In this document: piece by piece, positions 40,289-49,434 of the stretch
Numbering within the stretch: the first letter of the stretch is position 1
Layout of the letters: each line of letters starts with the position of its first letter
DNA from: Halioglobus japonicus
GTDB lineage: Bacteria > Pseudomonadota > Gammaproteobacteria > Pseudomonadales > Halieaceae
Length of the DNA stretch: 64,000 bases
Direction of reading: 5' to 3'
NCBI RefSeq assembly: GCF_001983995.1
Contig: NZ_CP019450.1
Coordinates: forward strand, 3,906,001 to 3,970,000
Notes under the pieces: generated by a model
The model's input: the letters and a program-made list of their open reading frames with translations, nothing else
What the model was told of the DNA's origin: nothing
Database searches by the model: none
Position numbers and translations under genes: made by a program

Positions 40289-40681
40289 TTAGTTCAGGTC
40301 GGGAAGATCCTCTTCGCCTGCTTCCTGTGCAGTTCCCACTGCAGCGGGAAGGTCTTCATCAACCACCGGCAGTTCCTCGACTGCGGCGGGCTGCTCAGCC
40401 TGCATGCTTGCCGCGGGAATTTCAATACCCAAATCGTTGCTGGGCGCTACCGCATTGGTGGCGATCAGGGCCAGACCAAAGCTGGTGGCGAAAAACAGGG
40501 CCGTCAGCCAGGCGGTAGCGCGAGTCAGTACATTACCGCTGCCGTCGCTACCGAACAGGGTCTGCGAAGCGCCGGCGCCAAAAGAGGCTCCCATATCCGC
40601 ACCCTTGCCCTGCTGCAGCATGATCAGGCCAATAATGGCCAGCGCTACCAGCAGGTGTACTACCAAAATAATCTGTTCCAT
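40289..40681 (-). CDS. secG: Preprotein translocase subunit SecG
   Basis: This 130-residue membrane protein of the SecYEG channel has two hydrophobic helices (residues ~3–22 and ~53–75). The linking LMLQQGKGADMGASFGAGAS is the family signature. The C-terminal tail is acidic and Pro/Ala-rich. It is encoded between tpiA and tRNA-Leu and is probably transcribed with both. Confidence 0.95.
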   Translation of the reverse strand: MEQIILVVHLLVALAIIGLIMLQQGKGADMGASFGAGASQTLFGSDGSGNVLTRATAWLTALFFATSFGLALIATNAVAPSNDLGIEIPAASMQAEQPAAVEELPVVDEDLPAAVGTAQEAGEEDLPDLN

Positions 40682-40726
40682 TTCCTCTCAGCCCCAGCGG
40701 GCTGCTCCAATCGTTCCGTCAGGCCT

Positions 40727-41467
40727 TCAGCCTGCGGCCGCGATAATCGCGTTAAAATCTTCGGCCTTCAGGGCCGCGCCGCCCACAAGGGCGCCATCAA
40801 TGTCATCCTGGGCAAACAGCTCGCCGGCATTACCGGGCTTCACGCTGCCACCGTACAGAATACGCGTCTGCTGCGCATCCACTCCCAGATCCTGCAGTTG
40901 CTTGCGAATAAACGCATGCATTTGCTGAGCCTGCTCTGGCGAGGCCGTCAGGCCTGTACCAATCGCCCAGACCGGCTCGTAGGCGATGACCAGTCCTGCG
41001 GTGCCAACGGCACCTTCAAGGCTGCCCCGCAACTGTCTTGCAACCACTGCCTCAGCCTCGCCCGATTCACGCTGGTCGAGTGTCTCACCGACACAGACAA
41101 TCGGCTTTAAACCTGCCGCCGCTGCCGCCTGCAATTTGGCCGCTATCAACGCATCTGCCTCGGCGTGGTAGCTGCGGCGCTCGGAGTGTCCGAGAATCAC
41201 CCATTCACAGCCCAGCTCCTCCAGCATCACTGCCGCCACATCTCCGGTATAGGCACCCGGTTCAGCATGCCAGCAATCCTGGGCGCCAACAGCAATAACG
41301 CTGTTGGCACAGGCTGCGACAGCCTGGTCCAGGTGCACGTAAGTAGGGCATACCGCGACATCTACAGTCTCAGGGACGCTCTGGGCCATCAAGCCGTTCA
41401 GCAACGTGCCGACACTGTCCCGAGAGCCATGCATTTTCCAGTTTCCTGCTACTAGCGGCCTGCGCAT
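40727..41467 (-). CDS. tpiA: Triose-phosphate isomerase
   Basis: This glycolytic enzyme has 246 residues. Features are AGNWKMHG at the N-terminus (catalytic Lys), GHSERR with the catalytic His, YEPVWAIGTG with the catalytic Glu, and YGGSVKPGNA. I prefer the ATG at 41467 because a GGGGGTG stretch precedes it; a GTG two codons earlier is possible. It lies between glmM and secG. Confidence 0.96.
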   Translation of the reverse strand: MRRPLVAGNWKMHGSRDSVGTLLNGLMAQSVPETVDVAVCPTYVHLDQAVAACANSVIAVGAQDCWHAEPGAYTGDVAAVMLEELGCEWVILGHSERRSYHAEADALIAAKLQAAAAAGLKPIVCVGETLDQRESGEAEAVVARQLRGSLEGAVGTAGLVIAYEPVWAIGTGLTASPEQAQQMHAFIRKQLQDLGVDAQQTRILYGGSVKPGNAGELFAQDDIDGALVGGAALKAEDFNAIIAAAG

Positions 41468-41532
41468 GCTCACCCCCGGGTCAAAAAAGCGGCGGCAATC
41501 TTAACCAAGTTGCCGCGTCGTGGCAAGGCGCT

Positions 41533-42879
41533 TCATCCCAATACTGCCTCTACTTTTGCAGCAAGCTGAGAGCACAGCTGCTCAACCTCAGCGACATCCT
41601 CGCCCTCAACCATGACCCGTATGACAGGCTCGGTTCCGGAGGGGCGCAATAACACCCGGCCCCGCGAGCCCAGCGTTTCCTCAACTTCGGCTACAGCGAC
41701 ACCAATCGCCTCGTGCTCAGAGAGATCGACCTTCTGGGCAATACGTACGTTAATCATGGTCTGGGGGTATTTCGTCATGCCTGCACGCAACACCGCCAGC
41801 GGCTGTCCGGAAGTCTTGATGGCATAGAGCACCTGCAGTGCAGCGACCACGCCGTCGCCGGTAGTCGTGATGTCGCTACAGATAATGTGCCCCGATGATT
41901 CACCACCCAGGTGCCAGCCTTCCTGCTCCATCAGCGCTTTAACATACCGATCACCCACCTGGGCCCGGGCGAACTGCAGCCCCTGGTCGCGCAGCGCCAC
42001 CTCCATACCGAGATTGGACATCAGCGTTCCGACGACGCCCGCGTCCGAGGTCCCGGTGGCGAGACGATGGCAGGCGATCACATAGATGAGCTCATCACCA
42101 TCGACAAAATCGCCATTGGCATCGACGAACAAGACCCGGTCACCATCGCCATCAAAGGCGATACCCAGGTCGGCCTGGTCCGCCACCACGCGCTCAGCGA
42201 GGGCAGCCATATCGGTGGAACCCACCCCTTCATTGATATTAAAACCGTCCGGTTCGGCGCCCAGGGTGAGCACCTCTGCACCCAGTTCGCTGAAGACGCT
42301 GGGAGCAATGTGGTAGGTCGCCCCATGGGCGCAATCCACGGCAATTTTCATGCCCCGAAGGTTAAAGCCCTCTGGCACGGTCGACTTGCAGAATTCAATG
42401 TAGCGGCCGGCGGCATCGTCCAGGCGAACCACCTTGCCGATCGCCTTGGAGTCGACGGTCTCCAGCGCCTTATCCAACTCCGCCTCAATCGCCAATTCTG
42501 TTTCGTCGGGCAGCTTGGAGCCTCCCGCCGAGAAAAACTTGATCCCGTTATCGTAAAACGGATTGTGTGAGGCGCTGATCACAATGCCGGCATCCGCCGC
42601 CTGGGTCTGTGTCATCAGTGCCACCGCAGGGGTCGGCATCGGTCCGAGCAGTTTGACATCCACCCCCGCCGCTACCAGGCCTGCCTCGAGAGCTGACTCG
42701 AACATGTAGCCAGACACCCGGGTGTCCTTGCCAATAATTACCGTACAGCGACCGCCACTGGATTGACGCGCAAATACCCGCCCGCTGGCCCAGCCCAGCT
42801 TGAGCATAAAGTCGGGGGTAATTGCACCACTACCGACAGCGCCGCGGATGCCGTCCGTGCCAAAATATTTTCTAGTCAT
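41533..42879 (-). CDS. glmM: Phosphoglucosamine mutase
   Basis: It converts glucosamine-6-P to glucosamine-1-P for peptidoglycan and LPS. The 448-residue length is typical. The N-terminus is YFGTDGIRG, the phosphoserine loop is [14 protein letters not shown] near residue 100, the metal loop is DGDGDR near residue 240, and [14 protein letters not shown] is at the end. The start overlaps the folP end by eight bases. Confidence 0.97.
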   Translation of the reverse strand: MTRKYFGTDGIRGAVGSGAITPDFMLKLGWASGRVFARQSSGGRCTVIIGKDTRVSGYMFESALEAGLVAAGVDVKLLGPMPTPAVALMTQTQAADAGIVISASHNPFYDNGIKFFSAGGSKLPDETELAIEAELDKALETVDSKAIGKVVRLDDAAGRYIEFCKSTVPEGFNLRGMKIAVDCAHGATYHIAPSVFSELGAEVLTLGAEPDGFNINEGVGSTDMAALAERVVADQADLGIAFDGDGDRVLFVDANGDFVDGDELIYVIACHRLATGTSDAGVVGTLMSNLGMEVALRDQGLQFARAQVGDRYVKALMEQEGWHLGGESSGHIICSDITTTGDGVVAALQVLYAIKTSGQPLAVLRAGMTKYPQTMINVRIAQKVDLSEHEAIGVAVAEVEETLGSRGRVLLRPSGTEPVIRVMVEGEDVAEVEQLCSQLAAKVEAVLG

Positions 42880-43750
42880 TCCCTTGCAAACTCCTCAGTG
42901 CGGCACACATGGCCAGCGCATCCCAGGTCGGTGCGACATCGTGGGTGCGAACTATTGCCGCCCCGCGCTCAACGGCAAGCACCGCCAGCGCCAGGCTTGC
43001 AGGCACCCGCTCGTCCACCTCCCGGTTAATCAACTTGCCGATGAGTGACTTGCGCGACAGGCCTACCAGCAATGGTAAACCTGCCGCCGCTAGGCGTGGC
43101 AGGCCTTCCAATAGCGAGAGATTGTGCGCCACGGTCTTGCCAAAACCAAATCCCGGATCAAGCAGTAAGCGTTCGCGGGGGATGCCTATCGCCTCACAGG
43201 CGGCTACCCGCGCTTCCAAAAAAGCGCCGACTTCATCCACCACGTTGGCGTATGTCGGCGCCGCCTGCATCGTATCCGGCTCGCCCTGCATATGCATCAG
43301 GCAGACTGGCAACCCCGTGTCGCGCGCCGCCTCCAGTGCACCCTCGCGCTGTAGCGCCCGCACGTCGTTAATCAAACCGGCACCCCGGGCAGCGGCCTCG
43401 GTCATGAGTTGCGGACTACTGGTGTCGATGGATATCACTACGTCAAGTTCAGCGGTAATACGCTCAACCAGTGGTAACACCCGATCCATTTCTTGTTGCG
43501 CACTCACCGGCGCTGCACCCGGGCGCGTTGATTCACCGCCGATATCCAGTATCGCAGCGCCAGCATCAACCATGTCCCGGGCCCGCTCTATGGCCAGCTC
43601 AGGGTCCAGATGATCACCGCGAAACAAGGTACCGCCGTCGGAAAACGAATCTGGCGTGGTGTTGATCACTCCCATTACTAAGGGGCGAGACAAATCGAGC
43701 ATGCGCCCGGCGCAATCAAGCACCGGACGGGAGGGGGTAGATGGGTTCAA
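42872..43750 (-). CDS. folP: Dihydropteroate synthase
   Basis: This folate-pathway enzyme is the sulfonamide target. The 292-residue protein has [15 protein letters not shown] near residue 26, [11 protein letters not shown] near residue 69 and [10 protein letters not shown] near residue 197. The start is a TTG at 43750; conserved [14 protein letters not shown] requires a start upstream of the first internal ATG. The ftsH–folP–glmM order is conserved. Confidence 0.95.
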   Translation of the reverse strand: MNPSTPSRPVLDCAGRMLDLSRPLVMGVINTTPDSFSDGGTLFRGDHLDPELAIERARDMVDAGAAILDIGGESTRPGAAPVSAQQEMDRVLPLVERITAELDVVISIDTSSPQLMTEAAARGAGLINDVRALQREGALEAARDTGLPVCLMHMQGEPDTMQAAPTYANVVDEVGAFLEARVAACEAIGIPRERLLLDPGFGFGKTVAHNLSLLEGLPRLAAAGLPLLVGLSRKSLIGKLINREVDERVPASLALAVLAVERGAAIVRTHDVAPTWDALAMCAALRSLQGND

Positions 43751-43762
43751 GAGAGTGCCGGC

Positions 43763-45706
43763 TCAGTGTTCGCCGGCGGGGCCACCAATGGTCGGGCCTG
43801 TGTCTCGGGAGTCGCCTTCATCGCTCTCAGAGGCTTCGGCGGACGGCGGCGGCGTGTTACCACCCGAAGTACCGTCCCAACCTGCGGGCTCACGGGGAGT
43901 GCGCCCCGCCATAATATCGTCGATCTGCTCTGAATCAATGGTTTCGTAGGTCATCAAAGCGTCGGCCATCATATGCAGCTTGTCGACGTTCTCTTCGAGG
44001 ATACGCTCAGAGATGCCGTAGCACTCATCGATGATAGAGCGCACTTCCTCGTCGATCTGCTTGGCAGTTTCGTCGGACAAGGCCTGGTGCTGCTGGCCCG
44101 CGCTGCGACCCAGGAAAACCTCTTCACCGCCCTCGTCATACATCAGCGGCCCCATTTTTTCGGACAGACCCCACTTGGTGACCATCTGCCGGGCGATCTG
44201 GGTAGCCCGCTCAATGTCATTGGAGGCACCGGTGGTCACACCGTCTTTACCCAGGGTCATCTCTTCAGCGATTCGTCCGCCGAACAGACTGCAGATCTGG
44301 CTGATGATATGCCTGCGACTGTGGCTGTAGCGATCCTCCTCCGGCAGGAACATGGTCACACCGAGGGCGCGACCCCGGGGAATAATGCTCACCTTGTAGA
44401 CCGGGTCGTGCTCCGGCACCAGGCGGCCAACAATAGCGTGGCCAGCCTCGTGGTAGGCCGTATTGCGCTTTTCGTCCTCGGACATAACCATGGATTTGCG
44501 CTCGGCGCCCATCATGATTTTGTCTTTGGCGAGCTCAAACTGCTGCATACCCACGGTGCGCACGTTGCCGCGCGCCGCAAACAGGGCAGCCTCGTTTACC
44601 AAGTTGGCCAGGTCAGCACCTGAAAAACCGGGCGTGCCGCGGGCAATTTTGGCGGGTTCTACATCTTCAGCCAGGGGTACTTTGCGCATGTGCACTTTGA
44701 GGATCTGCTCGCGACCGCGGATATCCGGCAGGCCCACAACCACCTGGCGGTCGAAACGCCCCGGGCGCAGTAACGCAGGGTCAAGCACATCAGGTCGGTT
44801 GGTTGCGGCGATGACGATCACGCCGTCATTCATCTCAAACCCGTCCATTTCAACGAGCAGCTGGTTTAGGGTCTGCTCGCGCTCATCGTGTCCACCACCG
44901 AGACCCGCGCCGCGATGACGACCGACCGCATCGATTTCGTCGATGAAAATAATACAGGGCGATTGCTTTTTGGCCTGGTCGAACATGTCACGCACCCGGG
45001 ATGCACCGACACCGACGAACATTTCCACAAAGTCCGAACCGGAAATCGAGAAAAACGGCACTTTGGCCTCGCCCGCGATGGCCTTGGCCAGCAGGGTTTT
45101 ACCGGTACCGGGTTGCCCTACCATAAGCACGCCGCGGGGGATGCGGCCGCCCAGTTTCTGGAAGCGGCTGGGGTCGCGGAGGAACTCTACCAGTTCCTGG
45201 ACATCTTCCTTGGCCTCATCCACGCCAGCGACATCGGCAAAGGTCGTGGAAATCTGGTCCTCTCCCAGCAGCCTGGCCTTGCTCTTGCCAAAACTCATCG
45301 GGCCGCCACGGCCACCGCCGCCGCCCTGCATCTGGCGCATGAAGAACATGAATACCGCGATGATGATTAGAATCGGGAATGACGCCACCAGCAGCTGAGT
45401 CCAGACGCTTTGCTGCTCAGGCTTTTTGCCCTCGACGATCACATCGTGCTCCAACAGATCGTCAATCAGCTTGGGGTCTTCCACCATGGGGCGGATTGTC
45501 TCGAAGCGGCTGCCATCGCGACGCTCACCAGAAATGGTCAGGCCGTCAATGGTCACCTTCTGCACCTGGTCGCGCTGGATCTCGGTAATGAAGTCCGAGT
45601 ACCCGACCTCCTCAGATGTGGCCTGGGGATTGAAGTTGTTGAATACTGACAACAACACTGCGGCTATAACGAGCCACAAAAGTAGATTTTTAACCATATC
45701 GCTCAA
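43763..45706 (-). CDS. ftsH: ATP-dependent zinc metalloprotease FtsH
   Basis: This membrane-anchored AAA+ protease has 647 residues. Two membrane helices (residues ~5–22 and ~100–118) flank a periplasmic domain. Walker A is [13 protein letters not shown] near residue 195, Walker [13 protein letters not shown], then the SRH and the zinc site HEAGH near residue 417. The tail is Gly/Pro/Glu-rich. The TTG at 45706 has AGGA seven bases upstream; the ATG three codons later matches the E. coli start and is an equal alternative. Confidence 0.97.
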   Translation of the reverse strand: MSDMVKNLLLWLVIAAVLLSVFNNFNPQATSEEVGYSDFITEIQRDQVQKVTIDGLTISGERRDGSRFETIRPMVEDPKLIDDLLEHDVIVEGKKPEQQSVWTQLLVASFPILIIIAVFMFFMRQMQGGGGGRGGPMSFGKSKARLLGEDQISTTFADVAGVDEAKEDVQELVEFLRDPSRFQKLGGRIPRGVLMVGQPGTGKTLLAKAIAGEAKVPFFSISGSDFVEMFVGVGASRVRDMFDQAKKQSPCIIFIDEIDAVGRHRGAGLGGGHDEREQTLNQLLVEMDGFEMNDGVIVIAATNRPDVLDPALLRPGRFDRQVVVGLPDIRGREQILKVHMRKVPLAEDVEPAKIARGTPGFSGADLANLVNEAALFAARGNVRTVGMQQFELAKDKIMMGAERKSMVMSEDEKRNTAYHEAGHAIVGRLVPEHDPVYKVSIIPRGRALGVTMFLPEEDRYSHSRRHIISQICSLFGGRIAEEMTLGKDGVTTGASNDIERATQIARQMVTKWGLSEKMGPLMYDEGGEEVFLGRSAGQQHQALSDETAKQIDEEVRSIIDECYGISERILEENVDKLHMMADALMTYETIDSEQIDDIMAGRTPREPAGWDGTSGGNTPPPSAEASESDEGDSRDTGPTIGGPAGEH

Positions 45707-45821
45707 CGATGTTTCCTGGTGTAGGTACGCACAGGGGCGGGAACTATATCACTGCCAATTTACTACAGTTGGGGTCGCCTGCCCATGTTTCAACCCCCGG
45801 TTATCTTGGGATTCACTCGTT

Positions 45822-46448
45822 TTACCGCCCCCTGAACCCCCTGGCCACCAGATAGACCTCGCGCGAGCGGGGCCTGGAGGCCTTGGGTTTGCGGGTCAGA
45901 ACCTTGTCAAAGCTCTCCCGCGTGTCACGGAAAAGCTCGTCAAAACCTTCGCCCTGGAAGACCTTGGCCACAAATGACCCGCCTGGGGCGAGCACATTGC
46001 GCGCCATATCCAGTGCCAACTCGACCAGATACATGGACCTGGGCTGATCTACGGCTGTCACACCGCTCATATTAGGTGCCATATCAGAAACCACCAGATC
46101 GACCGGCGCATCGCCAATGGCGGCGAGGATCTCCTCAAAAACGGCTTCCTCGGTGAAATCGCCCTGGATGAATTCCACCCCGGCCAGGTTATCCATGTGC
46201 AAGATATCCGATGCCACAACGCGACCGTTGTGGCCTACCAGGTCAGCCGCCACCTGCGACCAGCCACCGGGGGCGCTACCCAGATCCACCACGGTCATAC
46301 CGGGGCGGATCAGGCGGTCTTTTTCCTGTAATTCCAGTAATTTGTAGCAGGCCCGGCTGCGATAGCCCTCGCGCTGCGCCTGCTGCACGTAGGGATCGTC
46401 GCGGTGCTCCTTGAGCCACGCCTTACTGGAGGATTTTTTCTTGGCCAT
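45822..46448 (-). CDS. rlmE: 23S rRNA 2'-O-methyltransferase RlmE (FtsJ/RrmJ)
   Basis: It methylates U2552 in the 23S A-loop. The 208-residue protein has the SAM motif [15 protein letters not shown] near residue 50, SDMAPNMSG near residue 120 and [15 protein letters not shown] near residue 158, giving the K-D-K-E tetrad context. It is divergent from yhbY and followed by ftsH, the classic arrangement. Confidence 0.95.
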   Translation of the reverse strand: MAKKKSSSKAWLKEHRDDPYVQQAQREGYRSRACYKLLELQEKDRLIRPGMTVVDLGSAPGGWSQVAADLVGHNGRVVASDILHMDNLAGVEFIQGDFTEEAVFEEILAAIGDAPVDLVVSDMAPNMSGVTAVDQPRSMYLVELALDMARNVLAPGGSFVAKVFQGEGFDELFRDTRESFDKVLTRKPKASRPRSREVYLVARGFRGR

Positions 46449-46540
46449 AAATAAGGTCTATAGTGGGTGTTTCGGGTCAAGGGGCCCTTGTGTACAATGC
46501 GCGTCCCTTTAATCAGCGACTATTGTACAGCGGAATCACC

Positions 46541-46852
46541 ATGAGCAAGAAAAGCAATCAGGACATCAGGCAACTGCGCGCCATCGGGCACAAACTCAAG
46601 CCCGTGGTGACTGTCGCCGGCAATGGCCTGTCTGATGGCGTGGTGATGGAAGTTGAGCGGGCCCTGGACCAACACGAGCTGATCAAGATCAAACTGGCCG
46701 TCGGTGGCAAAGACGCCAAAACGGCGGTCGGTGAAGAACTTTGCGATCGCACCGGTGCGGAAGTTGTGCAGCGCATCGGCAACATCATTCTGGTATTGCG
46801 TCGCAGCGCAGAGCCCGACCCGCGCTTGTCCAACCTGTTACGTCCACTTTAA
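46541..46852 (+). CDS. yhbY: Ribosome assembly RNA-binding protein YhbY (CRM domain)
   Basis: This 103-residue protein starts at MSKKSNQDIRQLRAIGHKLKPVV. The single CRM domain shows VTVAGNGLSDGVVMEVERAL and IGNIILVLRR; the typical GxxG loop appears as GNGLSDG. It associates with pre-50S particles in E. coli. An upstream extension of the open frame overlaps the divergent promoter region and is not used. Confidence 0.92.
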   Translation: MSKKSNQDIRQLRAIGHKLKPVVTVAGNGLSDGVVMEVERALDQHELIKIKLAVGGKDAKTAVGEELCDRTGAEVVQRIGNIILVLRRSAEPDPRLSNLLRPL

Positions 46853-46938
46853 TCCCACTTCGGCCAGATTCATAGGTATTGCCAGCGGCGCTGATTTCGC
46901 TAAGATGGAGTAAACCCATCGCGGAGGGGCGCCACGAC

Positions 46939-47280
46939 ATGGGGACACTACTCGAGTTTCCTTCTCAGCAGGCTCAGGGCCTCGCTTTTCTCGACCGGCA
47001 GATTCGCCAACTTCTACTCGCCAAGGGCGCCGACGATGATCTCGTCGAATTCGCCGCCACAGAACTTACCCGCATTTACAGTCGCATCAGCGAAAGTGAG
47101 CAGTACAGCATCGGGATTCAACTGCCCCCGGGACTGGACGAACACGACCGCAATGCCCTCCAGGTCGAGATCAATGCGGGCCTGGAAACAATCCGCGGCG
47201 AAAATCACGGCTTAATGGTAGAACTGGTGGCTCAGTTAGTGCTCACCAAGGTGCAACTGTTCGAACTCAGCCGTCGCTAG
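46939..47280 (+). CDS. Small conserved-looking protein of unknown function
   Basis: This 113-residue soluble protein is MGTLLEFPSQQAQGLAFLDRQ... with a GGAGGGG ribosome-binding site nine bases before the ATG at 46939. It appears mostly helical, acidic, with no cysteine, membrane segment or motif I recognise. It reads in the same direction as yhbY, 86 bases downstream. The strong ribosome-binding site supports a real gene. Confidence 0.65.
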   Translation: MGTLLEFPSQQAQGLAFLDRQIRQLLLAKGADDDLVEFAATELTRIYSRISESEQYSIGIQLPPGLDEHDRNALQVEINAGLETIRGENHGLMVELVAQLVLTKVQLFELSRR

Positions 47281-47358
47281 GGCCCCAGCGCTCCCATAGC
47301 ATCAGGATGAACGGTGCGAAGGCAGCCAATGCCAGGCCCGACGTGAAACATCAGAAGT

Positions 47359-48120
47359 TTAGGTTGCCGCCCCCTGACTCTGCCATTGGCCCCCGCTGAC
47401 GGTCCGAGTGAATGACGGACAACATCTCGAGGCCCGGTCTAGCCGCTTTATGACGACTCGTGCGACCGGGTTGCGCCAATCGTAGGTTACCGGGCTCAAC
47501 GTGCCCTCACCCAGATCGTGGAAGCCATTGCTGACGTGTACGAAACCCTAATCATCCGGGGCGGGGTCGCTGCCCGGCTCACCGCTACAGGTAGGGCCAG
47601 GAATGTTGGCGCAATCCTGATCGTTCGCTTCGGTACCCGCATTATACGCCGGCACCATGTAGGTCAGTTTGCCAGCGGTGGGCAGTCGCGCACCATTGAC
47701 GGCCATATAGGTATCGTTGGTCGGCAGCAGCATGGCCACGACAGAGAAGAACTTCTCCTGGCCTGTTGCCATTACCGTGGTAGTCACAGATTGACCGGGG
47801 CCAAGCAGTCCATCAATCGTGGTGGAATGGGCCACCCGATTGCCCAGCTCAGCGACTACGCCTGAGGTATCACCACCTTCGGCCAGGCTCTCAAAGCCAG
47901 GGCTGGCGGGCTCGCCGATCGAGAACATCATGGCGGAGCCGCGGTGAGTAGCCACCAATTGCGGCGTAAAGCTCTGTGCCTGGGTCAGGTTGGTAATGGT
48001 CACCTCATAGAGTGTACCGGCAAATCCGGTAAATCCGGCAAATATCGCGTCCAGCTCCTGCGCCTGCGCCTGAGTGGCGGCCAGAGCCAGGGACATTGCT
48101 GCCATTTTCATTTTTGTCAT
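47359..48120 (-). pseudogene. Secreted spondin-domain protein interrupted by an in-frame TAG
   Basis: A signal peptide (MTKMKMAAMSLALAATQAQA) is followed by a Spondin_N-type domain (LYEVTITNLTQAQSFTP, HRGSAMMFSIGEPASP). At 47548–47550 an amber codon ends the frame after GSDPAPDD. The same frame continues at once with GFVHVSNGFHDLGEG and SPVTYDWRNPVARVVIKR, the expected C-terminus of the family. A GAG-to-TAG change would explain it. Residues after RLD look unconserved. The annotatable short product has 190 residues. It is divergent from the SYLF gene. Confidence 0.75.
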
Positions 48121-48292
48121 GGTGCTGCTTCCTACTGTTAGTGGGTTCAACACCGAATTCGCGCCGGACACCCGAAAAGTTACATGCGTAAAAAAATTTC
48201 TCTCCCCTGGCCAGGGGAGCGCATTGGACAAATCGCGCTGGGTGTACGATGTTAATAACAACACCACTCCGGAACCGTGAGGAACACGCCCA

Positions 48293-48867
48293 ATGACCCA
48301 GAACTTTAAGACACTTATTGCAGCCGCAATCCTCTTAATGCTGTCACTGCAGACGGCCCAGGCTGACGAATACAACGACGCGAAGAAAACCTTCATCAAC
48401 GCCGGTGAAAGTGCCACTTATTTCAGCAACAGTTACGGCTATGCGCTGTTTCCCACCATCGGCAAAGGCGGCATGGGCATCGGTGGCGCACACGGCAAAG
48501 GCCGGGTGTACGCTGGTGGCGCCCACGTGGGAGATACGAAAATGAGCCAACTGTCGATCGGCTGGCAGTTGGGCGGTCAGGCCTACAGCCAGGTCATCTT
48601 CTTTGAGGACAAGCGCGCCTTCGATGATTTCACCTCGGGCAACTTCGAATTCGGTGCGCAGGCCACCGCCGTGGCCATTACGGCATCGGCGGGCGCCCAG
48701 GCCAGTACCGGGGCGGCACCCAGACCAGCATTGCCGGCGGCAAGGATGACGCGTCCACTGCCTCACTGGGCTATCGCAAGGGCATGGCGGTATTCACGGT
48801 GGCCAAAGGTGGTCTGATGTATGAGGCCGCGATTGCCGGTCAGAAGTACAGCTACACCCCCAAATAG
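48293..48867 (+). pseudogene. SYLF (YSC84-type) lipid-binding domain protein, frameshifted
   Basis: A signal peptide (cleavage near AQADE, residue ~24) precedes YSNSYGYALFPTIGKGG-like sequence (here FSNSYGYALFPTIGKGGMG) and AGGAHVGDTKMSQLSIGW, typical of exported SYLF proteins. After ASAGAQASTG the frame is lost in a G-run at 48710–48713. One added G restores GGGTQTSIAGGKDDAST and YRKGMAVFTVAKGGLMYEA up to a stop at 48867 (about 191 residues). The out-of-frame tail to 48817 is not family-like. Confidence 0.85.
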
Positions 48868-48882
48868 TCACAACGGCACAAC

Positions 48883-48921
48883 AAAAAGGCCCCGGTATCG
48901 CTGATACCGGGGCCTTTTTTT
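48883..48921. terminator. Bidirectional intrinsic terminator
   Basis: A perfect GGCCCCGGTATC / GATACCGGGGCC stem with a short GCT loop is flanked by five A and seven T. It serves the SYLF gene on the plus strand and greA–carB–carA on the minus strand. Confidence 0.92.
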
Positions 48922-48957
48922 GGGAGTGCTCTGGCGCATGAAAGCGCCCACGGAGCG

Positions 48958-49434
48958 TTAGATGTGTTGAACCTCGTCGATTTCGTATTCGACCTCACCA
49001 CCCGGAGCGCGCACAACCACCACGTCACCCTCTTCCTTGCCAATAAGGGCCCTGGCAATGGGTGAACCGATGGAGATCAGGTTGTTTTTAACATCAGCCT
49101 CATCCTCACCAACGATTTTGTAGCTCAGTTCCTCGTCGGTTTCGATGTTGATCAGGCTCACGGTAGTGCCGAAAATCACCTTGCCGGTCTTGGCAATCTG
49201 GGTCACATCAATAACTTGTGCGCCGGCCAGTTTGCCCTCGATCTCCATGATACGACCTTCGGTGAAGCTCTGTTGCTCCCGAGCCGCATGATACTCAGCG
49301 TTCTCCTTGAGATCACCGTGCTCACGCGCCTCGGCAATGGCATCGGAAATCCGCGGACGCTCCACCTTCTTGAGGTGCTCAAGCTCTTCGCGTAACGCGG
49401 CTTCTCCGGCCACCGTCATCGGTACGTTGTTCAT
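48958..49434 (-). CDS. greA: Transcription elongation factor GreA
   Basis: GreA stimulates transcript cleavage in backtracked RNA polymerase. The 158-residue protein has the N-terminal coiled coil (residues ~10–75) and the C-terminal FKBP-like domain ([21 protein letters not shown]). The start overlaps the carB stop by four bases (ATGA), so greA is the last gene of a carA–carB–greA operon. Confidence 0.96.
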   Translation of the reverse strand: MNNVPMTVAGEAALREELEHLKKVERPRISDAIAEAREHGDLKENAEYHAAREQQSFTEGRIMEIEGKLAGAQVIDVTQIAKTGKVIFGTTVSLINIETDEELSYKIVGEDEADVKNNLISIGSPIARALIGKEEGDVVVVRAPGGEVEYEIDEVQHI

